A stretch of DNA of 64,000 bases. Source: CAVYXZ01 sp963772595 (GTDB lineage: Bacteria > Chloroflexota > Anaerolineae > Aggregatilineales > Phototrophicaceae). The translations under genes were made by a program, and so were the position numbers. The notes under the pieces were generated by a model. The model was not told where the DNA came from. It made no database searches and saw only the letters and a list, made by a program, of their open reading frames with translations. The stretch lies in the NCBI GenBank assembly GCA_963772595.1, contig CAVYXZ010000014.1, positions 558,001-622,000 on the forward strand. Direction: 5' to 3'. Positions 26,047 through 38,011 of the stretch are shown here, piece by piece; the first letter of the stretch is position 1; every line of letters begins with the position of its first letter.

Positions 26047-26664
26047 ATGAACGATGCGTTCACACTGAATATCGAAGCCAATAAGCTCCGTGAGGCAAAG
26101 CGCTGGCCCCAGGTTGTTACAGCCTGTTCCCGGCTGATCCGCGCCGGTCAGGCAGAACAAGACATCGACCTGGAGCTGACCGGCCATATCAATCGCGGGC
26201 TGGCCCAGCGCCATGCGGGCAATCTCCGGGAGGCGGCAGCGGAATTCAAACACATCCTGCGCGAGTCTCGCTACTATCACACCCGCGATTTTGCGATGGC
26301 GGTCTTTCATTATGGCTGCATGGAGCTGGCAGCGGGCAAACTGGACGAGGGGCAGAAGCATCTGAACTGGTTCGCACAGCACTACGAGCGCGCCCTCCCA
26401 CCGCTTCAACTGACCCGCCTGTATGCCTTCGACGCCGATCTTGAGATGCTGCTCAAGGATCTCAACCGAGCGCTGGCCCACCGGCCAGACATGCCTGCAG
26501 CGCATTATGCCCGCGGGATGATCTACGCCACCCAGCATGATTATCAGGCCGCGCTGGATGAATTCCAGCCTCTGGTCAATGTCGAACCTTTGAAGCAAGC
26601 GGTCACACGTGCGATTGAACTGACCGAAAAATCGGCCACACAGACCGAGCCGGATAATCGCTAA
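26047..26664 (+). CDS. TPR-type helical-repeat protein
   Basis: A 205-residue soluble protein built of helix pairs resembling tetratricopeptide repeats (RGLAQRHAGNLREAAAEFKHIL, MELAAGKLDEGQKHL, HYARGMIYATQHDYQAALDEF). It should act as a protein-binding scaffold; the partner is unknown. The ATG at 26047 has GGAGG eight bases upstream. It stands alone ahead of uvrA, with a 190-base spacer in which I see nothing recognisable. Confidence 0.75.
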   Translation: MNDAFTLNIEANKLREAKRWPQVVTACSRLIRAGQAEQDIDLELTGHINRGLAQRHAGNLREAAAEFKHILRESRYYHTRDFAMAVFHYGCMELAAGKLDEGQKHLNWFAQHYERALPPLQLTRLYAFDADLEMLLKDLNRALAHRPDMPAAHYARGMIYATQHDYQAALDEFQPLVNVEPLKQAVTRAIELTEKSATQTEPDNR

Positions 26665-26857
26665 CTAAGCCCCCCCGACCCTGGAGCGAACATCGCGTCT
26701 GGCGATACCGTGAATCGCGCCTCCTTTGGCACATTGCCACGTTAGAGCTTCGTCATAATCGGCTGCAATGACCTTGAATTCGGCCTCAAGGCGTTCTATA
26801 ATCTCATAGAACACCTGTACCACCTCGTTCAACAACAAGTCAACACAGGCAGGGGAC

Positions 26858-29767
<2,910 letters not shown>

Positions 29768-29805
29768 TGGGCTAAGGCGAGATCGAGAGCTGTGGTCTGG
29801 TTTTA

Positions 29806-30200
29806 CAATCGCCCATAACAACTGAAGAATTCGAGAACTGGCTGCAACTGCCTGAAAGTGCCGAACGCCATTTCGAACTCATCAATGGGGGGATTGCAGA
29901 AAAGACGGCACGCCAGAAGAAGCATTCCAGCGTCTCTACCGCACCATTACCATGCACATCCACCAGAACGATCAGCCTGGTTTCACGACCGGCGAAACAG
30001 GCGGCTACGTGGCCGAAGGTGAACAGCCCTCAAAGCGCGTGCGACGATTTGGGAGGTTTATCCTGACAACGCGCTGGTCGATATTTTCACCCCGGATGGC
30101 CGCTATCGCACCGAACGCGAGACCCTCCGCTTCGACGGGTTGCCCGGGTTGAGCATTCCACTGGATCGAATTTTCGCTCCCCGATCAAGGAGCGCGATGA
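29806..30200 (+). pseudogene. Decayed Uma2-family (PD-(D/E)XK) gene
   Basis: The start reads TTEEFENWLQLPESAERHFELING, a typical Uma2 N-terminus. Further on, GETGGYVAEGEQ (about 29995-30030) and WEVYPDNALVDIFTPDGRY to FDGLPGLSIPLDRIF (about 30050-30170) match the C-terminal part, in another frame. The central block with the usual pDxAvEViSPsd nuclease motif is absent, so there is an internal deletion as well as frameshifts. This looks like true decay, because flanking genes are intact. Uma2 genes are numerous and mobile in Chloroflexota and cyanobacteria. Confidence 0.75.
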
Positions 30201-30390
30201 ATGCTGACTCGCGTTGCGATATAGGCCGCTTGTCTACAGAGAGGATATTTTGCCCGGAAAAGATAGGTCAAACGACCCGACCCTTTTCCGACTTTCGATG
30301 TAGTCTTAGGATAGTGAGTCGGCTTGCGCAGGCTGTTTAACCGGCGATTTAGATAATTAGCACAATCAGAACGGCGTGTATTGAGATTTT

Positions 30391-30415
30391 TTGCATAATT
30401 TTACGTTTTATGCAA
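30391..30415. promoter_or_regulatory. Perfect inverted repeat (possible operator) upstream of the glutamate dehydrogenase gene
   Basis: TTGCATAA (30391-30398) and TTATGCAA (30408-30415) form an 8-bp AT-rich perfect palindrome with a 9-base centre, 14 bases before a TACACT -10 box and overlapping where the -35 would fall. It is placed like a repressor operator. AT-rich run-in on the left adds to the case. Confidence 0.55.
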
Positions 30416-30428
30416 GCCGAATCAGGTG

Positions 30429-30434
30429 TACACT
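30429..30434 (+). promoter_or_regulatory. Candidate -10 box of the glutamate dehydrogenase gene
   Basis: TACACT, about 50 bases before the ATG. The -35 region overlaps the inverted repeat at 30391-30415. Confidence 0.4.
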
Positions 30435-30483
30435 CGTCTCATGAATAGACAACCATCGGATGGGCAAAGGAGTCTCTCCAAAT

Positions 30484-31770
30484 ATGATTGGCACAACCTT
30501 CAACGCCCCGCCTAACGAGCGACAGTACGAGATCCCCAACGCTTACCACACCGCCATCGCGCAGTACAACCGGGCCATCGAACACCTCAACATCGACGAC
30601 GGCCTGATTGAATTCATGCGCTACCCCCGGCGCGAGTTCACCGTCAATTTCCCGGTGCGGCGCGATAACGGCAGCACGGAAATGTTCACCGGCTACCGCG
30701 TGCATCACAGCACGGTGATGGGACCCTCCAAAGGTGGTGTGCGCTTCAGCAGCGAGGTCACGCTGGACGAGGTACGCGCGCTGGCAATGTGGATGACCTG
30801 GAAATGCGCGCTGGTCAACATCCCCTATGGCGGCGCGAAAGGCGGCGTCATCGTCAACCCTAAAGAACTCAGTATGCGCGAACTGGAAAACCTCACCCGG
30901 CGTTATACATCTGAACTTATCCCCCTCATCAGTCCACATTCCGACATCCCGGCCCCCGATATGGGCACCAACGAACAGGTCATGGCCTGGATGATGGATA
31001 CCTACAGCATGACAGTCGGCTACTCCGTCCCGGCCATCGTCACCGGCAAGCCGATCAACATCGGCGGCAGCCAGGGCCGGACCCAGGCCACCGGGCGCGG
31101 CGTGATTATCGCCATGATTGAGGCCCTCAAGCAGCAGGGCAGCAGTCTGGATGGCAGTGTCATTGTTCAGGGCTTCGGCAACGTGGGGTCGAACGCCGCC
31201 GCCTATGCCTACGAACGCGGCTTCAAGGTAATCGCCGTCAGCGACGTGATCGGCGGCATCTATAACCCCAACGGCCTGGATATTCCGGCGGTCATCGCCC
31301 ACAGTAAGGGCAACGGCTCGGTGGTCAACTTCCCCGATGCCGACAACGTCAGCAACGATGAACTCTTGACGCTGCCCTGCGATGTGCTGATCCCCGCCGC
31401 GATGGAAGGCCAGATCACCCAGCACAATGCCCCGGACATCAAGGCGCATACCATTGTCGAGGGGGCCAACGGCCCGACCACGCCGATGGCCGACGACATC
31501 CTGCATGACAGAGGCATCACCATCGTCCCGGATATTCTGGCGAATTCTGGCGGCGTGATCGTGTCCTATTTCGAATGGGTGCAGGACTTGCAGGCCTTTT
31601 CCTGGGATCAGGAAGAAGTCTTCCGCCAGCTTCAGCGCATCCTGGTGCGCGGGTATGATGAAATGATTCACACGGCAGAACAGTATGAGGTCGATCTGCG
31701 CGTTGCGGCGCAGATTACGGCGATTTTCCGCGTCGCCGACGCAATGAAAACGCGCGGTTTCTATCCGTGA
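30484..31770 (+). CDS. gdhA: Glutamate dehydrogenase (Glu/Leu/Phe/Val family)
   Basis: A 428-residue protein with the family blocks FTGYRVHHSTVMGPSKGGVRF, the catalytic-lysine segment VNIPYGGAKGGV, PDMGTNEQVMAWMMD, the Rossmann loop QGFGNVGSNAA and ILANSGGVIVSYFEW. Length and the VNIPYGGAKGG block fit hexameric glutamate dehydrogenases rather than the shorter leucine dehydrogenases. It interconverts glutamate and 2-oxoglutarate plus ammonia in the cytoplasm. The start at 30484 is preferred (AAAGGAG upstream; the family begins near here); 30460 is possible. A palindrome in the promoter suggests regulation. Confidence 0.93.
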   Translation: MIGTTFNAPPNERQYEIPNAYHTAIAQYNRAIEHLNIDDGLIEFMRYPRREFTVNFPVRRDNGSTEMFTGYRVHHSTVMGPSKGGVRFSSEVTLDEVRALAMWMTWKCALVNIPYGGAKGGVIVNPKELSMRELENLTRRYTSELIPLISPHSDIPAPDMGTNEQVMAWMMDTYSMTVGYSVPAIVTGKPINIGGSQGRTQATGRGVIIAMIEALKQQGSSLDGSVIVQGFGNVGSNAAAYAYERGFKVIAVSDVIGGIYNPNGLDIPAVIAHSKGNGSVVNFPDADNVSNDELLTLPCDVLIPAAMEGQITQHNAPDIKAHTIVEGANGPTTPMADDILHDRGITIVPDILANSGGVIVSYFEWVQDLQAFSWDQEEVFRQLQRILVRGYDEMIHTAEQYEVDLRVAAQITAIFRVADAMKTRGFYP

Positions 31771-31803
31771 TGGACCTTTCGCTCAGACGTCCGGTTTTCC
31801 CGG

Positions 31804-31809
31804 TATAAT
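31804..31809 (+). promoter_or_regulatory. Candidate -10 box of the 715-residue TPR gene
   Basis: Perfect TATAAT, 41 bases before the ATG at 31850, with no clear -35. Confidence 0.4.
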
Positions 31810-31849
31810 AGGGGCTATCGTCGGGCGTTGATCTGCCGAAAGCGGAGTA

Positions 31850-33997
31850 ATGAAGTTTATCGGACCTATTATCGACTGGCTGGGTCAGAAATCCCCGCCC
31901 AGTGATCTTGAAATGGATAGACGCTATCTGCTGCTCGAACAGGGCCAGCAGAGTAAGCGTGCTGAACAGTACGAAGACGCGCTGGCAAAGTTCGCCGAAG
32001 CGCGGCAGCTTGCCGAAGACCGCGGCGACCATACCGCCCTGGTCGTTATCTCGCTGCACCATGCCGAAACCCTGATCGCCTTGCAGCGTTGGGATGAGGC
32101 CGAGCACATGCTGCTGCACCTGCGGCGTCAGGCTCAGACCGACGGCGAACATAATCACCTGACCTACGTGCTGGTGACATTGGGCACGCTCGAAGAAGGC
32201 CGGGGCAACCGCGACGAAGCCCGCTCCTATTACGAACAGGCGCGCAGTGTTGCCCAGAAGAGCAGCAGCCTGGGCGGTGAAGGCCGCGCGCTGGGCCACC
32301 TGGCCGGGATTTATCTCCAGGAAGACAACGCCAGCTATGCGGTCCATCTGCTGCGCGAAGCCCTGCCCAAGCTCAACATGAGCGGCGACATCGAACTGAG
32401 CACCTATTTCATCGGTCAGTTTGGCCGCGCCCTGATCCTCAGCGGCCAGGAGGCGGAAGGCGAGCGCCTGCTCTACCGTGCGCTGCGGTTGGCGGAGCAG
32501 CTTCATTACCGCCGCTATGAACGCCTGTGGGCGCTGACCCTTGCCCGGCGCGCGCTCAGCGGCCTGCGCTATGATGAGGCGCTCAAGCTCTACCAGCAGG
32601 CGCTGGCCCTCTTCGACACGGCCAACGACGACGTCAACAAAATCGAGACGCTCTGCGAAACCAGCCGCATCTACCTGTATCAGACGGATTATGAGCTGGC
32701 GCTGGATCATGCGCAGCGGGCGATGGACAGTGCCCAGCAGAACGGCTCCGAATTGCTCCAGGCTATCGCCAGGGGCACCTACGGTATGGTGCTGCACGCC
32801 CAGGGCCGCAGCGACGACGCCATGGCCTACCTGGCACAGGCGGTGAGCAGTGTGCCGATTGATACCCCCCTGCAAATCGAAATCATGCGCAGTCTGGCCG
32901 GGGCACAGGCCCGCACCGGCGCGGTCGGCCACGCCATCAAGACCTACGAGTCAGTGCTGAAAATCACTGCGGATACACCGCTGGAACAGGCGCAGACTCA
33001 TCTGGAACTGGGCATTCTCTACGAACAGCAGCGCGATTTGCAGCAGGCTATCGAGCAGTGGAAAGCGGCGCTGACCCTCTTCGAAGGCGAGCGCTACTAT
33101 GCTCAGGCCGCACGGCTCTACTGCGATATTGGCGGGGCGCGGCGCTGGCTCGGCCAGGGCAAACGCGCGCTGAAGGAATACGATCAGGCCCTGATGATGC
33201 TCAGTTCGGTCGATGATCTGGCGACTCGCGGCGTCGTCGTCTCCAACGCGGCGATTGCTTACGCTGATTTGGGCGACGTGGAATCGGCGGAAGCCTTCTT
33301 CAAGGAGTCGATTCGCATCGCGCAGCAGCTTGAGGACGACAGCGCCGAGGCGACCCGCCTGGGCAATTACGGCTGGTTCCTGCTCTCCATCGGGCGCGGG
33401 GCGGTCGCTGTTCGCCAGCTTGAGCAGTCGCTCAAGCTCAGCCAGCGCCTGGGACTTGACCTGCAAGTCGCGGTCCAGACCGATAATCTGGGCCTGGGCT
33501 ACGATGTGATGGGCGATACCGCGCGAGCGCTGACGTATCACCAGCAGGCGCTGGAACTGATCGACACGCTGGATAACGCGCACTGGCAAAACATGATCCA
33601 GATCAACCTTGCCAGCACCCTGCTGCATACCGGCGAAGATGAGGAAGCGCTGGCGCTGTTTACGCAGTGCCTCAATCAGGGCCGTGAGATATCCGACGTC
33701 GAGGTCATCGCCCGCGCCCTGATGGGTCAGGCCCGCGTGGCCCTCAAGCGCGATCAGCCCCAGGCCGTTGATGATCTGCTGCAAGAGGCCATCCACCTCA
33801 CCCGTCAGAGCGATCTGCGCCGCTTGCTGGCCGAAGCCTTGCAGCTTCACAGCGAGCAGCAGGCCGCCCTCAACCAGTCCAGCCGCTCGCTGGAACTCTG
33901 GGACGAAGCGCAGAAGCTCTTCAGCATCCTGCAAATGCCCGAAGCGCGGCAAGAGCCGGACTGGCTCGACGAAGCCCAGGCCGAACCGGAAAATTAG
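31850..33997 (+). CDS. Large tetratricopeptide-repeat protein
   Basis: A 715-residue protein made almost wholly of TPR-like helix pairs (for example YEDALAKFAEARQLAEDRGD, EARSYYEQARSVAQKSSS, EALKLYQQALALFDTAN, EQAIEQWKAALTLFEGE, ALTYHQQALELIDTLD), roughly 15-17 repeats. There is no signal peptide or effector domain, so it is a cytoplasmic protein-protein scaffold. MKFIGPIIDWLGQK at the start may be a short amphipathic membrane-associating helix. It follows gdhA by 79 bases but has its own -10 box. Confidence 0.85.
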   Translation: MKFIGPIIDWLGQKSPPSDLEMDRRYLLLEQGQQSKRAEQYEDALAKFAEARQLAEDRGDHTALVVISLHHAETLIALQRWDEAEHMLLHLRRQAQTDGEHNHLTYVLVTLGTLEEGRGNRDEARSYYEQARSVAQKSSSLGGEGRALGHLAGIYLQEDNASYAVHLLREALPKLNMSGDIELSTYFIGQFGRALILSGQEAEGERLLYRALRLAEQLHYRRYERLWALTLARRALSGLRYDEALKLYQQALALFDTANDDVNKIETLCETSRIYLYQTDYELALDHAQRAMDSAQQNGSELLQAIARGTYGMVLHAQGRSDDAMAYLAQAVSSVPIDTPLQIEIMRSLAGAQARTGAVGHAIKTYESVLKITADTPLEQAQTHLELGILYEQQRDLQQAIEQWKAALTLFEGERYYAQAARLYCDIGGARRWLGQGKRALKEYDQALMMLSSVDDLATRGVVVSNAAIAYADLGDVESAEAFFKESIRIAQQLEDDSAEATRLGNYGWFLLSIGRGAVAVRQLEQSLKLSQRLGLDLQVAVQTDNLGLGYDVMGDTARALTYHQQALELIDTLDNAHWQNMIQINLASTLLHTGEDEEALALFTQCLNQGREISDVEVIARALMGQARVALKRDQPQAVDDLLQEAIHLTRQSDLRRLLAEALQLHSEQQAALNQSSRSLELWDEAQKLFSILQMPEARQEPDWLDEAQAEPEN

Positions 33998-34067
33998 ACC
34001 CTCCCGCAACCGGGCTAATCCTACTCAAGTTCCAGAAAGCGCCGTCGCAGCGCGCTACACTGATCCT

Positions 34068-35306
34068 ATGGCGAACATCTGGTGTGTTTCAGCCCCGCTG
34101 ATGGGGCATCTCGATTGGGGCGGCTTTCTGAAAACCGCGCAGGTCTTGCGACAGCAGGGCCATGACGTGACCTGGCTGAGCGGGCCGCCGGTGGGCCGGG
34201 CGGTCACAGGGGCCGGGATCCACTTTGTGCCTATCCAGCAGACTGGCTGGCTCTGGCCGCTGCCGCCTACGCCAGACCTGGAGCACATGCCGCCGCAGGA
34301 AGCGGTTATGCTGCGCTACCGCCGCGCGCTGGATACCTGGCTGAGCGAGGATCTGGTCGCCCAGGGGGTCGAAGCGCTGCTGCAACAGGCCGAGCATCTC
34401 GGCGTACCCGACCTGATCCTCAGCGATCCCTTCCTGAGCGCTGCCGCACTGGCCGCCGAATCGCTTGACGTGCCGCTGGTGGTCTGCGGTTGGCCTGCCC
34501 AGGAAACTCTGGACGAAGACCTGCTCTACCCGGTGCAGAAGGCCCTCAGCGCAGACAGTCAGGGCCGTATTCAGCGTCTGCTGGAGCGCTTCGATTTGCA
34601 GGGCCTCAATTTTGCCAAAGGTCCCACGCCCTCGATACTCAGCCCCCTGCTGCATATCAGCTACTTCACCGAAAGCTGGTACCAATCCGAGATCAACACG
34701 ATGCTGGATCAAAACGCCTTCGTCGGTGGTCGTCCCACGCCGCCGCGAGACGATCCGCCGCCGTGGCTGGCCGACATTCCCGCCGAGACTCCGCTGGCGC
34801 TGATTACACTCGGCTCGGTCTTTACGGGCGACCTGGGCTTCTTTAGTTGGGCGGCTCAGGCGGCGGCCCGCGTTGGTCTGCTGCCCATCGTGGTCATCGG
34901 CTGGAACCCGATCACCCCGGAGGCCAAGTCCGAACTGATCGCCGCGCTGCCCAGGGGGTCGCGCCTGCTCAACTGGGTCGATTTCGATCAGGTCCTGCCG
35001 CGCACCCGCCTGATTGTGCATCACGGCGGCATGGGGACAACTCACGCCGCTGCCGTGCATGGCATCCCACAGATGGTGGTGCCGCACGCCGCCGATCAAC
35101 GCGGTCAGGCCCGTCGGGTGGCCCAGGCCAAGATCGGCCTCAACCTCAGCGCGCACGATGTCCGCAATGGGGCGCTGCTGGACGGCGCACAGGCCCTGCT
35201 CAAGGACCCGCAGGTGCAGGCCAACGCCCGCGACTTCGCCACCGAGATGGCCGCGCTCGGCGGTCCCGCCCGCGCCGCCGAACTGATTATTGAGACGCTG
35301 AATTGA
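34068..35306 (+). CDS. GT1-type (UGT/macrolide-like) glycosyltransferase
   Basis: The 412-residue protein has the GT-B fold: an N-terminal acceptor-binding half (WCVSAPLMGHLDWGGFLKTAQ) and a C-terminal nucleotide-sugar half with LITLGSVFTG and the donor signature VHHGGMGTTHAAAVHG followed by PHAADQRGQA, as in the MGT/UGT family (GT1) that glycosylates macrolides, sterols and other small lipophilic acceptors. The acceptor is unknown. The open frame reaches back to 33768 through the TPR gene; ATG 34068 is the real start. TACACT lies at 34056-34061, six bases ahead, so the mRNA may be leaderless. Confidence 0.88.
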   Translation: MANIWCVSAPLMGHLDWGGFLKTAQVLRQQGHDVTWLSGPPVGRAVTGAGIHFVPIQQTGWLWPLPPTPDLEHMPPQEAVMLRYRRALDTWLSEDLVAQGVEALLQQAEHLGVPDLILSDPFLSAAALAAESLDVPLVVCGWPAQETLDEDLLYPVQKALSADSQGRIQRLLERFDLQGLNFAKGPTPSILSPLLHISYFTESWYQSEINTMLDQNAFVGGRPTPPRDDPPPWLADIPAETPLALITLGSVFTGDLGFFSWAAQAAARVGLLPIVVIGWNPITPEAKSELIAALPRGSRLLNWVDFDQVLPRTRLIVHHGGMGTTHAAAVHGIPQMVVPHAADQRGQARRVAQAKIGLNLSAHDVRNGALLDGAQALLKDPQVQANARDFATEMAALGGPARAAELIIETLN

Positions 35307-36045
35307 CACAAATTCTGGTGGCTTTGCCCCAGCCCCCACCGGGAGATGGGATCTCCTGGACCTCTTTCTCATGATTCAAATCGGTAATGGGGTGCAGGGG
35401 ATGATTCCCCTGCCGGGGCATGGGGCAGCGCCCCATATTTTTCAGGGTCTTTCTGGTTTCTGTCCCGCGATACGAAGACGATAGCTGACTGAAGCTGGCC
35501 GCGTCACTGCCCAGCGCCACCGGACTCAGCCAGTCGCCAACCGCTGCCGGAGCCTGATGCAGCAGAATCTGCAAGCGAGTCATCACGGCATCGCTGCACC
35601 CCGCCCCCCAATCGCGCAGCAGCAGGCGCGTCTCGTCCGTTTCTTGCCAACCGAGGCTGAGTCCCGCATCCAGCAGCATCCCCTCCCAGGCATACGCGGC
35701 ATAATAACGCTGCGGAGTCCCGGCGCGCAAGGAGTAGAAGGCCTGCACATAAAACGCGGCCCGTTCGTCATCGGGCACCAGCAGATCTTCGACCAGCAGC
35801 CAGCCGCCCGGCAGAAGCAGTCCAGCACAGTGGCGCAGCAGATCAAAGGCATCCGGCAGCCCAGCTGTCACGTCCCGGCAGACGATCAGCGCGAAACGTG
35901 AATCGCCAGTGGGCAGCGAGCCAACTTCCGCGCGCTCAAGCTGAGGGAAACGCTGAGTCAGGGCCGCGTCCGGCTCGCCCAGCAGCAGCACGGCTGAATC
36001 CGGCGCGAGACTGTGAATCAGGCTGTCGTAATTGTGCGCTGACAT
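35287..36045 (-). CDS. Methyltransferase-like protein with read-through C-terminus
   Basis: Residues 1-165 look like a class I SAM-dependent methyltransferase: SAVLLLGEPDAALTQRFPQ, RFALIVCRDVTAGL and a block with LRHCAGLLLPGGWLLVEDLLVPDD. The first glycine-rich loop is weak, so activity is uncertain. After FSQLSSSYR the frame runs into a hairpin-rich repeat (35341-35442), so the last 70 residues (GTETRKTLKNMG onward) are probably not native; a frameshift near 35460 or an inserted repeat may have changed the end. The tail overlaps the glycosyltransferase stop by 20 bases on the opposite strand. Confidence 0.6.
   Translation of the reverse strand: MSAHNYDSLIHSLAPDSAVLLLGEPDAALTQRFPQLERAEVGSLPTGDSRFALIVCRDVTAGLPDAFDLLRHCAGLLLPGGWLLVEDLLVPDDERAAFYVQAFYSLRAGTPQRYYAAYAWEGMLLDAGLSLGWQETDETRLLLRDWGAGCSDAVMTRLQILLHQAPAAVGDWLSPVALGSDAASFSQLSSSYRGTETRKTLKNMGRCPMPRQGNHPLHPITDLNHEKEVQEIPSPGGGWGKATRICVNSASQ
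35341..35442. repeat. Three-hairpin intergenic repeat with terminator
   Basis: Three palindromes in tandem: GGAGAT/ATCTCC around 35342-35356, GCAGGGGA/TCCCCTGC (35394-35413) and ATGGGGC/GCCCCAT (35420-35436). The last is followed by ATTTTT, making a good plus-strand terminator for the glycosyltransferase. The reading frame of the opposite gene passes through it. Confidence 0.7.
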
Positions 36046-36061
36046 GCGTCCTCCTCAAGGC

Positions 36062-36067
36062 TATAAT
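36062..36067 (+). promoter_or_regulatory. Candidate -10 box of the membrane glycosyltransferase
   Basis: Perfect TATAAT, 31 bases before the ATG at 36099, in the short gap to the divergent methyltransferase gene. Confidence 0.5.
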
Positions 36068-36098
36068 ACCCAGGATAATCGCAGCCCCTGGGAGCGCA

Positions 36099-38010
36099 AT
36101 GCTGACTCGCGCACAAACGAAGACGAACACACCGATGAACGGCCAGCAAACGGCTGCGCTGTACGGCTTCATCACCAGCCGCCGCAACTGGCTGCTCGTG
36201 ATCCCGGTGCTGCTGCTCTCGACACTGCTCACCGTACCGCATCTCAACGGCGCGTTCTGGGTCGATGAGGTCATCACGGTGCAGCGGGCCGGGTCTCCGA
36301 TCAACGGCGGCCCCTTCTCGCCCGCGCAGATCTGGAATCATACCGCCACCACCAGCTATGACCAGGTGCCTGGCTATTATATGCTGGTCAGCATCTGGGA
36401 TAACCAGCTCGGCTTCAGCGAATTTTCGACACGCCTGTTTTCGATGATGGTCGGCCTGCTGGCGATTGCGCTGGTCTACCGCATGGGCCGGGCGATGCAC
36501 TCGCCGCTAGCCGGACTGGGCGCGGCGACCGCGCTGGCCGTCAGCGAGCACATGATCAAGTTCATGCACGAAGGCCGCACTTATGCCCTGTTGGTGCTGC
36601 TGGGCGCGCTGCTGATCTGGTGCTACTGGCGGCTGCTCAAGGGGCATCGCTCCTGGTGGGTGCAGGGCGGGCTGCTGCTGGCGGCAGTGGGCCTGCTCTA
36701 TTCGCACTATTTTGCCTCGCTGCTGGTCTTCAGCGTCTGTGCCTATCATCTGTTCTTCGTGCGCAAAGACCGCGAATGGTGGCGCGTGGTGGTCATCATG
36801 GGCATTGCCGGAGCGCTATTTTTACCCTGGGTGATCCCCAATTTTGACGCCGTGCAGGGTGCGAACAATCAGGGCTGGCGGCAGGCGATGGCGATGACCG
36901 CGCCGGAACTGACCAACGAAGTCCTGACCTTCTTCGGCAACGGCAGTCTGGCGATGCTGCTGCTGATCGGCGTCTTCGCCCTGCAACTGCGCCGCCCGAC
37001 CAACCGCCTGCTGTGGTTCATGCTGATCGCGCCGGTGGTCCTGGGCCTGATCGTCAACCTCTGGCTGGGGATGCTGGTCTCCAGCAAGTTTTATCTCTAC
37101 CTCTGGGTGCCGCTGGCGCTGCTCTTCGGTATCGGTCTGGCGGGGGTCGCCCGGCGCGGCCTGCACCCGGCCTACATTCTGGTCCCCTGGCTGCTGGTCG
37201 GGCACCTGGGTCGTCGTGAACGCGCAGGAGGACCCGGTCAAATACATCGCCTGGGATGTGCTGCACAGGCAACTCGCCGGGCAGACCACCCGCGACGACA
37301 GCATCATCTTCCACCTGCAAGCCACCGATTGGGATGGCGCGCACGAGCGCGGCATCGAGTATTACTTCTACGATTTCCCGCGCGATCCCGCAGATGGTCT
37401 GGTCCTGGCCGCACGCCTCCGACGAAGTCTACGTCAACGGTATCCGCTCGGCCATCGAAGGCAAGGCGCGCGTCTGGAGCAGCTATGATCCGCAGCACGC
37501 CCCGGCACGCATCGGCAGCCGTCTTCGAACCGATCATGCGCGATGCAGGCTTCGCCAACTGCGGCCCGGTTGCCCGTGAGCCGCTGATGAACGTGGACCT
37601 CTACACCCGCCCGCCGCAGGACGGTTTCAACTTCGATTTCGGCGCGGACCAGTATACCGAGGGCATCCAGATGGCGCCTGCGCGGCGACATCACCCAGCT
37701 CTACAACGGCAGTCTGCTGATCCCGCTGGGCTGGCAGATGGGCGATGAAGTGCCAGTGAACACCTACTCCTACAGCCTGCACATCCTGGATTCCAGCGGC
37801 GCGCTGGCGGCCCAGGCCGATTTCGGCTTCCCGCCCGATCACGATTACGGCTGCCGGGCTGTCAAGCTCGATACGCAGGACCTGCCCGCCGGAGACTACA
37901 GTCTGTCGCTGGTCGTCTATGCCTGGGAAAACGGGCAACGTCTGGACGCCGTCAACGCAGGCAGTGACAGCGGCGATCACATCGACCTCGAAACCCTTCA
38001 CGTAGGCTGA
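36099..38010 (+). CDS. Polytopic membrane glycosyltransferase (PMT/ArnT-like, GT-C), frameshifted
   Basis: The first 370 residues are intact: about ten hydrophobic segments and, after segment 1, the GT-C acidic motif VDE in FWVDEVITVQRAG, plus SEFSTRLFSMM and HEGRTYALLVLLGA, which are typical of the PMT/ArnT/YfhO group using polyprenyl-phosphate sugars. From about 37200 at least four single-base shifts break the reading frame. The segments WVVVNAQEDPVKYIAWDVL, ARVWSSYDPQHA, NVDLYTRPPQDGFNFDFG and MGDEVPVNTYSYSLHILD carry the soluble C-terminal domain to the stop at 38010. The whole protein would have about 637 residues. Starts at 36099 (GGGAG four bases upstream) or 36135. QueG follows after one base. 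Confidence 0.75.
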
Positions 38011-38011
38011 T

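Noticed and set aside
26665..26857. Small minus-strand open frame (64 codons) between the TPR gene and uvrA
   Set aside because: No family-like sequence, no ribosome site, and it is in the uvrA promoter region.
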